A DNA stretch of 50,261 nucleotides from Hymenoscyphus infarciens (lineage: Eukaryota > Ascomycota > Leotiomycetes > Helotiales > Helotiaceae). A program made the position numbers and the translations under genes. The stretch spans positions 1 through 50,261 of the forward strand of contig LLCB01000376.1 of assembly GCA_001414345.1 (NCBI GenBank), written 5' to 3'. The notes under the pieces were generated by a model, which saw only the letters and a program-made list of their open reading frames with translations, had not been told where the DNA came from and searched no databases. Shown piece after piece: positions 22,855 through 34,450 of this stretch; positions within the stretch are counted from its first letter, which is position 1; each line of letters starts with the position of its first letter.

Positions 22855-25066
22855 TCATCGTTTGAACATATAATGTCCATACATCCCACCAACCTCAGCT
22901 CTCGCAACGGGAATCTTCCGCATTCCCCAGTAAGAGGCACCCCACTTCCACTCTCTAGCGCCAGTATCGACCTGTTCTTCAGCGCTCTTGACTCTGACCA
23001 ACCAGTATCGTCGACCGGCATCTGTCAAAGTCCATCCAGCGCGCTTGACGGCAGGACTCTTCTCCAGTCTCTTGAAATGGTCCGAGCTAAGTTCGATAAC
23101 CTCCAATGGCGAAGCGATGCTCTTCAAAATTGGGCAACGACTTCCGAGCAGTGTTCCGAGATCAAGTTGAGCCATGGAGAGATCAGATACATCAATATAA
23201 CGCATAGCGTGAGGAATCCAAGCCATTTGCTCCTCGAGTTCCAAATCCTCATCTGGAACAAACAGACGACAGAGATCTTGCAATGCCAAGTTACGTCCAA
23301 GTCCAAGTTCTTGGACATGCTTGGTCAAGGGAAGGAGAAGAGGTAAGTGGGATGCTTCCATCTTGCTTCCCTTGAGACTGAGGGATTTCAACGACGATGG
23401 TAAGACAGGCAGGAGAGCAGCGATATCCTCACTGCTCAGCATTTCGTTGGACTTGGAATCCATTCCCAGGTTCAGATATTGAAGAGTCTTGGCAGCCGGG
23501 TGGTTGGTGAGAAATTCGACCACTGCCTTGCCAGTGAGGAAGGAGCATTTGCTCAAGTTCAGATGTGTCAATTGAGCAGTCAAAGGGATCGAAGCCAGGG
23601 CACCGTCTGTCATGCGGGTATGAGCAACGTCGAGATGGGTCAGATGGTGGAGACGTGGGAGAAGAGTTGAATATGTGGACGAAGGCAGAACAGCACACTC
23701 ATGGAGACTGAGTCTAGTAATTGGTAATATCTCAGGTAGAGGAGATGGCTGAGCATCAATGACCGAGGTGAATGCCTCCTTGAACTGACTGGAGGAGCAT
23801 GCGCACAAATCAAGCGCCTTTAAGTTTGGAAGATCATAGAGAAGAGTCTTGATGACATTGGCATCCAGGTCATCATCGATATGCTCTTGAGCCAAGAACT
23901 CTCGCAGGTTTAGAGTGAGCTTCAGACATTGAAGCAAGGTAGCTGGGATGAGGTTCAAAGTTTGAGCCCGCTCCCTCGCTGTCATGCCAGCGCCGGTGGG
24001 GTTAAAGTGGGAGAAGTCAAGTCGTCGCACAATCGTTCCCAAAGCTGGGTGTTCCGCAACATGAGAAAGAAACTTGCGGAAAATCCGGGAGTGTGGAATG
24101 GTAATGTTGTTGTACAACGTAGCCAAGGTAGCTGAATGCATTCCTCGAGATGTGAGCAAGAGGGACATCAAATCGACGTTTCGTGCTGTAAATCCATTGG
24201 GAGGGATATCAATGGCCAACTGGTCAATGATAGCACCTGTAATAGTTAGCCCATGCATGGCAGAGTGTATATATCAGGAGATTGAAGCTCACGACTGTCA
24301 TGTGACCACAGGTTGGTGGCAAAATGGGACAGTTTATTTTCAAATTTTCCATCGACAGAAAATCTAGACGTGAGAAGTTGCGTGTTCTTTTTTCAAAGGG
24401 GGTATCAAATGGGCACTTACTGAGCAGTTCCATTGGCAAACACTCGATGGGCGCCTGGCCAGGGGGATATTGGCCTTCGATTTTGGCCGGCAGAGGTTGA
24501 ATGGTTGCAATCGTTGTTGCTGCCACTTCAGCAGGACTAGTGGTGCTTTCCCAAGCCCATCGATGACCTAGAGCTCTCAAATCTCCGTAGCTCTTGCTCG
24601 CCATCTTTCCTTTGAGGTTGATACCCTTCCATCCTTGGAAGCCATCGCAGGGACACACGTAAGAATGGAGAACATCGGGTTGCGGTTGTTGAATGACTTG
24701 TTGCTGTTGCGTTTGAAGGCCTGGCAAGCCTGCTGGGGGAGTAATAAACCCGTCCTGAATCGCTTCCTCGTCGGCGCTGGCGTCATAAACTCGGCTGAGA
24801 TAGCTGGACGTCTTGGTGGTGGTAAAGGTTTGGGCGATGCCACCCTCTCCTTCCTTGATGGAGGAAAAGCTGGTACGATCGGCTCGATCCATGCTGGGAA
24901 CGATGGAGTGCTTGCGTTTGTTGTGAAAAGGGTTGTGGCAAGGTGGGTTGTGGTTGTTGTTGTTGGGAGAGAAAGGGGTTGGAGCGGTGGGCGGGTTGGC
25001 ATTCACGACACGCCGGTTGGCGGGTAGCGAAGGCAGCATGGTCAAAGGCGGCTGGGTGAATGACAT
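22855..25066 (-). CDS. F-box-like / leucine-rich repeat (RNI-like) protein
   Basis: Two exons, 25066-24421 and 24236-22855, joined by a 184-base GT-AG intron, give 2,028 bases and 675 residues. The N-terminal ~200 residues are Pro/Asn/Gln-rich and disordered. The junction rebuilds IECLPMELLSAIIDQLA, the usual opening of an F-box-like motif, here at about residues 207-250. The remainder holds repeated leucine-rich units (LTHLDVAHTRMTDGALAS, LTHLNLSKCSFL, LQYLNLGMD, LKSLSLKGSKM) of the ribonuclease-inhibitor-like type, followed by a C-terminal segment with RRYWLVRVKSAEE. F-box/LRR proteins usually select substrates for SCF ubiquitin ligases, in cytoplasm or nucleus. The F-box call is weaker than the LRR call. 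Confidence 0.82.
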
Positions 25067-25280
25067 TGTTTGGAAACTCTTTCTTTTTTCTTGAAAAGAT
25101 TTTCTTTCTCGAAGGAGAGAGAGCCGACTTCTTTATACTTACTTGAACTTAAGAAGGCAGAAGATGGGAAGAGCAAGGGGCAAAAGGTGGTCTAGTGTTG
25201 TTGGTATCCGTTTGTTACGGCCAAGCAGCAAATAGAGGGAGGAGTGAATGAGTGAGTAGACGGCGATGCATGTGATGGGA

Positions 25281-25307
25281 TGAGACGAGACGAGACGAGA
25301 CGAGATG
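25281..25307. repeat. GACGA pentanucleotide microsatellite
   Basis: About five copies of AGACG/GACGA in tandem in the leader region of the F-box-like gene. Confidence 0.8.
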
Positions 25308-25803
25308 CAAGGAGGAGAAGTAATAATCCAATATTGGTTGCCCTCTCGTTCAACTGGAAGCAAACTCTTTGTCACGAAATCCCCTCGAGCCCCTCGCCTT
25401 TAGTCAAGGAAACTGTTGCGGCTATGCGGGGAAGGCGTGTGCCAACAACCTCGTACACGACGTCTTTCCCCAGATTGGCACAGACTGGCTAGCGATGAAT
25501 AATAGATAATAGGATGCTGGTTCAAGGTGCGGTGGTCCAGGTTGTTGCTGGACGACTGCGCGGACCAGCGTGGTGTCGTAAGAATTTGCGAGGATGAGCA
25601 ATGCGGAGAGGAGGCTCGGTTTCAACGTTGAGAGGGTGAGAACGAGATATGGATGCAGCTGTTTATTTCCAAGTAGATGAATGATGAATGAATTTACCGT
25701 TTTAAACTTACGACGGGAGTTGCGAGGAGGTCTTTTAAGCAAAATAGAAGAGAAGAGAATCGGGTACTCTCCGTAGTCTCCGTAATTGTCAAGTTCCATA
25801 TCC

Positions 25804-25848
25804 AGGAGGCAAGGAGGCAAGAGGCAAAGAGGCAAAGAGGCAAAGAGC
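25804..25848. repeat. Short tandem repeat, GGCAAAGA-type unit
   Basis: Five to six slightly varied 7-8 base units (AGGCAAG, AGGCAAAG) in tandem, purine-rich on the plus strand. Confidence 0.75.
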
Positions 25849-26205
25849 CCGAAGAACTCCTCTCCAATATGGATCCTGAACTCCGGAATTCGGCTTGCGC
25901 AGCACCAGGATGACAGGTGTATCTATACGATACGATACGCCCGATATCAAATCCCATAAAGGATCCTCTTTCCTCAGCCAAAGAAGGTCAGAAGAAGTTG
26001 AGGCCGGAGTTGTAGCGGAGAAACACGACCAAACTCGTGATCACAGCAGCTGCCAAGGAGCTTTATGCACCTCAACAAACAATATAACAATATAACAATA
26101 TGGGAAATTCATTATTATTACGGCATCTCCCCCTTCCATTGGCCATGCATTACCTCATGCACAAATAAGCTCAAGACATGGTTGTCTTCACCAGAAGAAA
26201 ACGTG

Positions 26206-26230
26206 CATCGTGACATCGTGACATCGTGAC
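26206..26230. repeat. CATCGTGA octanucleotide repeat, three copies
   Basis: Three exact tandem units of CATCGTGA. Confidence 0.8.
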
Positions 26231-26489
26231 GCTATTTTCCAGGGGAAACAAGGGAAACAGGCCCGCTTACCAACGGAGCCCCGGATTCTGCTCACGTGGA
26301 TCTTTTTGAAATCCCGGGGCGACGGGAACTCAAACGTGATGAGGATCCCATCCCTTCTCTCCTCACGACGAGGAAATCACTCTTCCGTTCTGTATCGAAG
26401 AGCGGTGTATGGCAAAGTTGCCCAGCTACAGTTGAGGAACAAAAGACGGGAAGAGAGACGACGAGACGAGTCAGAAAAGGACGAGAAAG

Positions 26490-26780
26490 GAAAAAAAGGA
26501 AGGAGATATGGAGGTGGCATGTTTCTTTCAAATGCTTTTTATATTGGGTTTCCTGCTTCCTTGAAGCTCAAATATCTACATGCGCCCAAGTGTGCGTGTG
26601 CTGTTGAGCCACCCGACTCCCCAGGGTTTGAATCCTCGGGAAAAAAAGAAAAGGAGAACTTATAGAGGCGTCATGTTTCTTCTCCATACTTTTTACATTG
26701 TTTTTCCACAAGGCTTAAAGCTCAAATCCATCTCGCCCAAGTGTGAGTGTGCGTTCGAGTCTCCTTCGCCCGACACAAGC
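26490..26780. repeat. Diverged tandem duplication of ~145 bp
   Basis: 26490-26637 and 26640-26780 line up as two direct copies. Shared landmarks in order are an A-run with AAGGAGA, GG-(T/C)-G-(G/T)-CATGTTTCTT, a CTTTTTA(T/C)ATTG segment, AAGCTCAAAT, GCCCAAGTGTG(C/A)GTGTG, then a CCCGAC word. Identity is partial, with small indels, so the duplication is not recent. No coding frame runs through both copies. Confidence 0.65.
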
Positions 26781-27827
26781 GCAGGTACTCGCGAGTAAGG
26801 CTGTCTGTCTCCCTCTTGTTAGCAAGGTTCTGAGAGGATAAGAAATATTATTGAAAATATCGAAGAGAGTCGAGACGTCTCTTCTCTGATTCTCTTCTAC
26901 ATTCTTAGATAATTCTTCCCATTCTTCCAACTCTTCTCGTACATTACATACTCACCCATTATCGCACCCCGGCTTATGGTATAAATCAAAATATTATTCG
27001 AGAAGACCAGGACATCTTCAATTCTCCCATCCTTTCTCAGATAATACTTCCGAGTGTTCCCTCTCGCCTCGCTCCCCCAGCTGTCTCCAGTCAGGGTCAT
27101 TCACAGCTGCAAAATCTGGTAATCTCTATTTGGATTTTGGACCTTGGAGTTCGGGGTTTAATCTTGTCACTCCAGTTTTAAGCATGGCCATTTCGTTGTA
27201 CCCGTATCACCAGGTCATACCAGTACAACTATGTACCGCCACCAAGTGGTGACTCTGACGTAATGTTATCTTTATAGCCCGTCTTTTACATCTCTTCTAC
27301 TCCTCCGAGACCGTCCAAGTTTGTTATCATCTTTAGTGTTTACCTCTGAAGTCAAGATATCTCTCTCATCACCATCGCATCTCCAATCATCGAGTTAACA
27401 TTGCCATGAAATTAAAGGTGCTTGTATCTGCCTCTAACTTCCAACAAAAGATACCCCAGACGCATGGACAACCAAAACAAATCAAGCTCTATTTTTGTCA
27501 TCGCGAGACGCCAAATCCGATCCGAATCCCATCAATTCGCTTCCATCCCAGCGTGAACCCGAGATCCGACGAGTAATAAATAAATCCTCCCTCCTCCCTA
27601 CGAGGAGAGGATCCAGAAACAGATAAACACCGCCTATATCCAGCAACTCAAATATAACCCAATCCCGCCATAATACCAAGAGATGAATTTCTCTCATACT
27701 CGGTCAAACTCCTCCCCCAATTGAAATGGAAGAAAAGAAGTCCAGGATTACACCATGCGCCACCAACCCAACCCATATACCGTTCCATCCCAAATACACT
27801 TGCGGGGCGTAGAATTCTGTATGTTCA

Positions 27828-30012
27828 TTATCGGCTGTTGAACCGTTTCGTCTTCAGTTTCTCCTTGCACTCGTTGCAATACCATTTCGCTATCCCCAAA
27901 GATTAGCCCAACATAACCACACAGAAAAGGATCAAGGTGAGCTTACCATTACCTCTGGGCGCAACCTTCAATCCAGCACACTCGAGATGGAACCACTCTT
28001 TGGCGCATCCATTCGCATCACACGCAACCATCTCCCCATAACTGACTCCATTACAATAACAATACGTAGGCTCATCCGCTCCAATCTCTTCGTCATCCTC
28101 TTCCTCTTGCAGATTACTAGAGTTATCATCCAATTCGAGGTTTTGCTGCGCGATGAGTTGCGCTGCTGCGCCGGCCCCTTTCTTATGGCTTCTCTTGTTC
28201 GACGTGTTATCCAAGGCATTTCGAGAAGATCGTGATCGTGGAGGGTCGGGAAAGGAGGGCATGGCGGGAGTGGATGGTTTACTGGCTCGGCCACTTTTCG
28301 TCGTTACTATTGTTGCTATCTGTAATGATTGAACAGCCCCTCCATTGATCTCGGTTTCCTCTCGCCTGGGTATACTTTCTCTCCGAATACTAGGCACAAT
28401 CCTCTCTGGTTCTCCTGCTCCGTTCTTTTCAACTTCCTCAACGACAGGTTCTGGTTTCGAAACGGCTTCTCTGGCAGCTACTGGCTTGACCTCCGGAATA
28501 ATTCGCCCACTGGTAGTCGACGTAACGGCAGCTTCGAGATTACTTGTAGAGTTTCCATTTTGCTTGTTCGAGGCCACGGACTCTTGTCTTTGTCGAGCAG
28601 TTTCCGCCAAAGAGTGTGTAGAGTTCTGCCTTGCTCGCGATGCCGATGGTCGTGCACCATTTGTGGGAGGAGGTGTTGCTTTTTCTAAAGCTTTCGAGTC
28701 CGGGAAGGTACTTCGAATGGGGGAGGAAGCGAGCGATGGTGACATTGCCGTTACCGTATTGTTTCTGCAATTTGTTAGGGAAGTGACCTGGCTATTGACT
28801 ATTCATAACGTACCTTTTCCTGGGCTGTCCATTTGCTGCTGCAGCTCCTCTTGGCTTCTTCTTTGGACCATCTGGACCCGGGGTTTCTCTTGGACTCGCT
28901 GCCTTGCCCTTCGTCGCTGTACCATTTGTGCCAAACACTCCACTCAGAGCTCTTTCCATAACCACACCGCCAGAAGGGCCTTTTTCGACTTTCCGACGTT
29001 TTGGCGCATGCCCATTTGTTGTTGCACCATTTGTAATACCCAGTCCGACACTCGAGGGGGTTTCTACTGCTTTCCGAACCTTGCTGTTTCCGTGAGCCTT
29101 CTTTTCCTTGGGTCGGTTCTCATGGTGATCGTCGAAATCGGATTCTGCGTGCGTTTTATGGTGGTTCTTCTTCTTATCAAGCAGGGCCTGTTTCCTCATC
29201 TCACTTCTCTGGGCCGCTTCGTCTGCCAGCGCTTGGGCTGCCGCAGACAATGTATTGACCGGCGCAACATCTCGTCGTGACGAATTGGTTGCGGCAGATT
29301 TTCCCAACCGGTTCTCTGGATATGCCCAATGTGTGGTGCTACCATATCGCGCCTCCTCGCTGATTTCGAGTTCGATGTAGGGGAAGCAGTCGTCGATTCG
29401 AGCCAGCTGCTTGCTGAGTGCTTCTGCGGCCGTAGATATAACATGGTTCTTTTCGTCGAGCGAGGGTAGTATGTTTTGCATCGTAAAGGCACAGTGCTGG
29501 AAGACTTGTCGACGAGGGATGTTTACGGGATCGTACGCCATGATGGCAGAACTCGACACATCAGCATCCGGGACGGAGGCCACAGAGGCAGGGTTGCCAT
29601 TTACGATTGAGCCATTGGTGCTGCCATGGGCACTCATAGCTGTGGATGATGGTCCATGGCTGTGCTGTGTGTCGACCTGGGGTCTCCTTTCTGCTAGAGG
29701 GGTGTTCAGCGCAGCGTTGACAAGTGTTCCCAGGTCTTCTTCTGGGCCAAAAATCTTCGCATCGACTTCCTTGAGCAGGGTAAAGTGTCGCATAAGCTCC
29801 TTGGGAAGGGCAGTTATGGCATCGGCAAAGTGGGTGATGGCTGGGAAGATTTCGATGTCTTTTCCCTCCAGCCCACCGTTGAGGGACCCTCGCGGTCCAA
29901 AGGGTCTGGAATTTGGGATTGAGGATCGCGGAGGATTGACTCGTGTCTGGCGGACAGGTTGTGCCCGGCGACTCGACGAGAGGTCGGAGGGAGCTGCCTT
30001 TGCTGTCTTCAT
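27828..30012 (-). CDS. ING-family PHD-finger protein (histone modification complex subunit)
   Basis: Exons 30012-28814, 28764-27947 and 27889-27828 total 2,079 bases, 692 residues; introns are 50 and 57 bases and keep frame. The N-terminal ING domain (IEIFPAITHFADAITALPKE, then FQHCAFTMQNILPSLDEKNHV and LARIDDCFPYIE) is interrupted by low-complexity sequence. The C-terminus is a PHD finger beginning YCYCNGVSYGEMVACD, with the zinc ligands spread over the last two exons (WFHLEC, then WYCNEC). ING proteins read histone H3 trimethyl-Lys4 and serve in acetyltransferase or Rpd3-type deacetylase complexes (Yng1, Yng2 and Pho23 in yeast); which one this equals is not decided here. A start 34 codons upstream (30112-30114) is also in frame; I prefer MKTAKA because the extra residues look like leader sequence. 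Confidence 0.92.
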
Positions 30013-30735
30013 ATTGTCGTGTCGGTCGTGTCGTGTCAAGCTGTGGTGTTGTCGACCGTCGGGTGGTAGGCGTTGAGGGGGAATCGAATTTGGGGGAAAA
30101 CGCGCACGGCACAAAGTATGCTGTCGGGTGGGAGTGAGACGAAATGGGTCAGGGGGGTGTGGACTACTAGATACCTTATCCTCTGAAATCCATTGGAGTC
30201 GTCGTCGTGAGCGTGAGGTGTTGTTAGGGGGCCGAATCTGGGCATAGAAATGTTGTGGGAAGCTTTGCTGCGGGCACCTCTTTCACTTGCAGGGCTGGCT
30301 GGCTACGGAGTATGGTGTTGGCTGACCCCAGATTAGGACTGCGCGAGTAGATTTCCGTCATGGGACAAGTGACGGGGGTTCATCCATGCCCGGCCCGGGG
30401 ATCGGTTTGTCTTATCGCTGCACGTGATATTTACTCGATAGCATCATTTCCCGTCCAGGTTGCACTTTTACTCGTCAGGTAAAATTATATAAAATCTTCT
30501 TTTTTACTCCAGGGGCAGTGATTGGATTCATCTCGATCTCGCCCCATTCCTTGGCCGAATGCCTGTGAATCATTCAATGTGCTGAGTGAGTCCGCATGAG
30601 CTGTTGCTAGGTCGAAAATGAAACGCCGAGGTCCCCAAACTTCTCAGTTCTAGGTCATACAAACTCGCCGCGGGAAATCTAATCAAAAGTCCCTCCCATT
30701 CCCATTTTATACTTTCTTAGGAGTAAAGTCATCAT
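30013..30735. other. Intergenic region between the ING and Rer2-type genes
   Basis: Contains the ING gene's promoter and the 3' end of the prenyltransferase gene. There are several short open frames, none credible. I see no repeats or RNA genes. Confidence 0.55.
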
Positions 30736-31885
30736 CTATCGAACCTTGGACTTGTGCAACACCATCACAGGCTCCTTCTCTTCGATATGTTTCTGTTTCC
30801 ACTGCCACTCCAGAAGCACTGGCAAAAATTGCCATATATCAAAATCCGGCCATAAGCAATCCAGGAACACCAGCTCTGTCCCTTCGTGACACTGCCAAAG
30901 CATGAAATCACTCAGTCTCTTGACACCACTGGTCCGTACCAGTAGATCCAGAGGGGGATCCCCAGCGGTGAGTAGGTGATCCTCAATGGTTTCGGAAGTG
31001 ATAGTTTCTGGGTCAGGATAAATCGATCCTTCTCGTCCCCCACTCGGTGATTCTAGAGTCAAGGTGGTAGTGGATGATACTGAATCATCGACGTCCGAAG
31101 TATTTGAGGGCGTGGGAGAACCCGAACGAAGAGGAGAAGTGCTCAGATTTCTTGATTGGATCTTTTGTGAGATGCTTGTTTGAGAGAATGGTCGGGCTTG
31201 GGTAGACATTGGTTTGGAGTAGTCTTCCACGGTAGTTTTGATGGCCGTAGTAATCTCTTCCCGGGAAGTGTAGGGAAAGCAAATATTCAAAAAACAACTG
31301 TCATCAAGTTAGAGGTGGGTATTTGAAATGTGTTGAAGTGTAACGTACTCTCCATTGTTTTTCGTCAACTCCACAGCCTTGTCGACCGCCACTAATACAT
31401 CTGGCTTCACCAATTCCCTTTGCCCCAAAACTCGTATGCAAGCACCATATCTCTCGAGCAATTGGCCGTGCTGGGACAATTGATTAAGCTTGATCTTTGC
31501 CATCTCCATCAAAGCGTCCACTTCGTATTTCGATCGTTTGAAATTCTCGATACTAAAGGCGTAGACGGTTACCACCTTGACTCCGGACTTGTAGCATATT
31601 TCCAGGATCTAAGGTTATTTGGTTAGCATAAAGTGCTATACAGAGAAGAAGAACAATACACACCCTTGCTAATGCTTCGAATCCCAGGTTGTGCCCTTCC
31701 ACTGTTTCTATCTGGTGACTTCGGGCAAATCTTCGATTCCCATCCATCACAAAAGCAATATGTTTTGGTATGCGACCTTGCCGTAGAGCCCCGATGAGAA
31801 GCTGTCGCAGCCTCTGTAAACCCCATTCGACGGGTGGCGATTCCAGCATCCATTTCCGGAGTTGTGAGAGGTGCATCGACGACAT
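30736..31885 (-). CDS. RER2: Dehydrodolichyl diphosphate synthase, cis-prenyltransferase (Rer2 type)
   Basis: Exons 31885-31664, 31608-31349 and 31297-30736 give 1,044 bases and 347 residues. The signature HIAFVMDGNRRFA, with the catalytic Asp at about residue 48, is followed by the phase-0 junction FEALAR/ILEICYKSGV, then VVTVYAFSIENFKR, CFLNICFPYTSREEI, LLVRTSGVKRLSDFMLWQ and LWPDFDIWQFLPVLLEWQ, all family motifs. The enzyme extends farnesyl diphosphate with isopentenyl diphosphate to make dehydrodolichyl diphosphate at the ER, the precursor of the dolichol used in glycosylation; it normally works with a Nus1-type partner. A Ser/Thr-rich insert of about 70 residues sits between the CFPYTSREEI and RTSG blocks. 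A longer frame upstream (start at 32131) is probably leader. The gene is divergent from the Dsc2-like gene. Confidence 0.93.
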
Positions 31886-32523
31886 TTTGGAAAGTTTGTA
31901 GTGTTGTTCTCGAGCTGGTGGTATGGTGGTTGCAAATGGGCAGAGGGAGACACGCTTTTGGGAAGCAGTAGAAGGGTAGGTCGACGTCGAATCTATGAGA
32001 TGAATGTGTTGTGAGACTCTAGATAGAGTAATGTAGGAAATGTGGAAGTTGACACTGGACATCTGGCGTGGGCTGAGCTCGCATCGCAAGGCAAGGTACG
32101 CGAGAAGGAACCCGAGCCTCGCGATAGTCAATTGTCACGGCAATGGATAACTCTCGTTATCTCATTGTTCCAAACATTTGGGTTAATATTTTATAAACTT
32201 TTAGAACAATTCCTTAAGTCACCCTAGAAAACCGGAACGACGATCTGGGTAGCAAGGCACGATTCAAATGGCGAGCCTCGTCAAGACTCCACGTCACAAG
32301 CCAGTGCCCCAGAGAAGGCTGAGGTGAGGTGACAAAGACAACAACTGGCCTTTACAACACCATACACCACCATCACCACCTACTCCTCATCTCCAGCGCG
32401 ATGCACTCCAAACGAACCTAAGACATGATTCGATGACATTATTTACAGTCGAAACCCCGCTCTCTTTTATCACCACCCACCATTTCCATCTCAAACCAAA
32501 CCACCCCTCCATTAAACGTCGCG
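31886..32523. promoter_or_regulatory. Shared divergent promoter region (Rer2-type / Dsc2-like)
   Basis: 638 bases between two start codons facing away from each other. It must serve both genes. I see no TATA box or recognised site to name; CACCACCATCACCACC-type pyrimidine-rich sequence near 32370-32390 is likely leader of the rightward gene. Confidence 0.5.
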
Positions 32524-33403
32524 ATGCTTTCTTCCGGCTTCGCAGGAGCGCCTGTATCTCGCAGCCTCACATATGGCATTATAGCCGCCTCGATCCTCGC
32601 CAGTGTTCTAGATGCCAAACACTACTTTTATATCCAGGTGGATCCTCACTTACGGCAATACCACCAATTATGGCGGACTCTTACCTACCAGCTCTGTTAC
32701 ACGAACTCAACCGAGGTGCTCTTTGCGGCCATGACGCTCTATCATATGCGAGTGATAGAAAGGGTGTGGGGGTCAAGGAAATACGCGGTAGGGGCTCCCT
32801 ATTTTCTTTATTCCTTGGACGTCTCTAACCTAGTACCAGTCCTTTATAATCCTCAGCTATTGCTTCACAGCCATAGTACCACCCCTCCTCCTAGCCCTCG
32901 TCCTCCGCCCTCTTTCATTCAACAAATTAAACTACCTACCCGCAGGCCCAACACCCCTCATCTTCGCCATCCTAGCACAATTCCACGCCATGATTCCTCA
33001 CATCTACAAATACCGAATTGCAGCCTCCTCCGCGCCCCCCACCAACGAGCCCTTCGTAGGCCTAACATTCTCCGATAAATCCTACACCTACCTTCCAGCG
33101 ACCCAATTAGCATTATCGCAGTTCCCAGGATCTCTCCTTTGTGCGGCGGTAGGTTGGGTGGTGGGCTACTCGTGGAGGAACGAAGTGCTGCCCAATTCCT
33201 TGATGGCATGGCGAATTCCTGGGTGGATGGTGGGGATTCAGACGAGGAAGAGGGAGGAAGATTTCGAGGTTTTGAGGAGACGGTTGGAAAGTGAAAATGC
33301 TAGTGGTGCGGCTTCAGGGTCGGATGGGAGACAGGCGGGAGGGGAGGGGAGAAGGAGGACTTTGGGACGACAATTCTTGGATCAATTTCGAGGGTCTGTA
33401 TAA
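32524..33403 (+). CDS. Dsc2/UBAC2-like rhomboid pseudoprotease, ER/Golgi membrane protein
   Basis: Exons 32524-32787 and 32834-33403 are joined by a 46-base intron (donor GTAGGG, acceptor CTAACCTAG) and encode 277 residues. The junction restores WGSRKYAYQSFIILSYC in frame. Membrane segments alternate with conserved loops: an N-terminal TYGIIAASILASVLD helix, QLWRTLTYQLCYTN, LYHMRVIERVWGSRKYA, a long hydrophobic PPLLLALVLRPL helix, and LPAGPTPLIFAILAQFHA and FPGSLLCAAVGWVVGY helices. This matches Dsc2/DscB-type, UBAC2-like proteins, rhomboid relatives without catalytic residues that belong to the Dsc ubiquitin ligase used for SREBP activation and membrane protein quality control. The C-terminal tail (about 60 residues, basic and Gly-rich) shows no clear UBA domain, so the tail may be reduced. 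Confidence 0.8.
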
Positions 33404-34450
33404 AGAGTCCTGCTTTTTGAGACTGAATAAAATTGTACCGCGAAGGCCCTTTTTCATCTCCCATGGAGATTTGGAATGGATGTCCTTCAATGGAGGCCGG
33501 GTGAGATAAACCAAGCTGTCAAGCTTGGGAGTTATTGCTCTATGTGAATGCCAGCCTCGTTTTCGTTCTCATTCATTTCCATCCTTCGAGTTTCCTACTG
33601 CTAGTTACTTTGGTTTAAGAAGATCAGGTCATCTTTAGATGTGCTTATTTCACATTGGTGATGCATGATTTTGGACACGTATTGGGTGTCAGTGTTGTTC
33701 TTCACCAACCATACTAGTACTCGTTCGTGTTTGGACTTTACATTCACTCCCATTGAGAGTGTTTCTATATGCTGGGTTGCATTCATGATTTGCTGTCGTA
33801 TTGCACATGCTATCTACTTTTCCTTCCCGTCATTTGGCATTGCTTTTCTGCTCCTCTGTCCCTACTTCGAGCCAATGTTACGGCAAGTCGTACCGTTTCC
33901 CGGTAGCACATGTCGCCCGAGTTAGTCTACTGGTATTCATCAAATTGTCCTACATAGTCAAGGGACGCAGGTACGAACCTGAGGTTTTTACAGCCCCTTT
34001 GCCTGACTATCGCAGTGAAGAGGATAAGACGATGGGGCTGACTACAGGTGAGCTTGGGAGTGGCTTTGTCCAGCCTGCGGCTCCAAGATTCGAGATGAGT
34101 TTACCACATTCCTCGCTCTCGTATTTCGCTCCCCTGTCTTGAAACAAATCCATCTCCATTTATTAACGTCACCTCACATTAAGCTTCTTTTTGATAGGGC
34201 TGCGGCTTGTATTCATTCCCGCAGGATCACTGGTTGCATGTTGGAAAATTAAAAATGTCAGATGGAAACCTTCTGAATCCTTCCTTATTTTGGAAGCATG
34301 GGTTTGACGATCCTGATGTCACGTCCATTGTTAATTGATCATGTATAAGTAACTACCCTCGATTTTAAAGAAATGAACTTTCTCACCATCCTTACGTCTC
34401 ACTCTCCTTTGAACCAATTCAGTTACGAAGCTAATAAAAATTCTTTCGCC
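33404..34450. other. Intergenic region
   Basis: About 1 kb between the Dsc2-like gene and the glycosidase start. Short open frames exist (33665-33925, 33801-34142), but neither has splice context or family motifs. I see no repeat or RNA gene. Confidence 0.55.

Larger units (their letters stand above)
25067..27827. other. 2.8-kb intergenic region upstream of the F-box-like gene
   Basis: No convincing gene. It separates the stop of the ING gene from the start of the F-box-like gene, so it should carry the latter's promoter and 5' leader. On the minus strand, strong GTAAGT donors occur at about 25711-25706 and near 25145, which suggests introns in a long 5' untranslated leader; I could not fix acceptors. 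It also contains several short tandem repeats and a diverged duplication, listed separately. Confidence 0.5.

Noticed and set aside
25422..25835. 137-codon minus-strand open frame upstream of the F-box-like gene
   Set aside because: Composition not protein-like, crossed by short tandem repeats and a strong splice donor; better explained as leader or promoter DNA.
26620..26640. GGGTTTGAATCC word resembling a tRNA T-arm
   Set aside because: No acceptor stem, D-arm or anticodon arm can be drawn around it, and no T-run follows on that strand.
28345..29280. 311-codon plus-strand open frame over the ING gene
   Set aside because: Antisense shadow of a well supported spliced gene.
33665..34142. Two overlapping plus-strand open frames after the Dsc2-like gene
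   Set aside because: No recognisable motif, poor start context, and no splice sites that would extend either into a protein.
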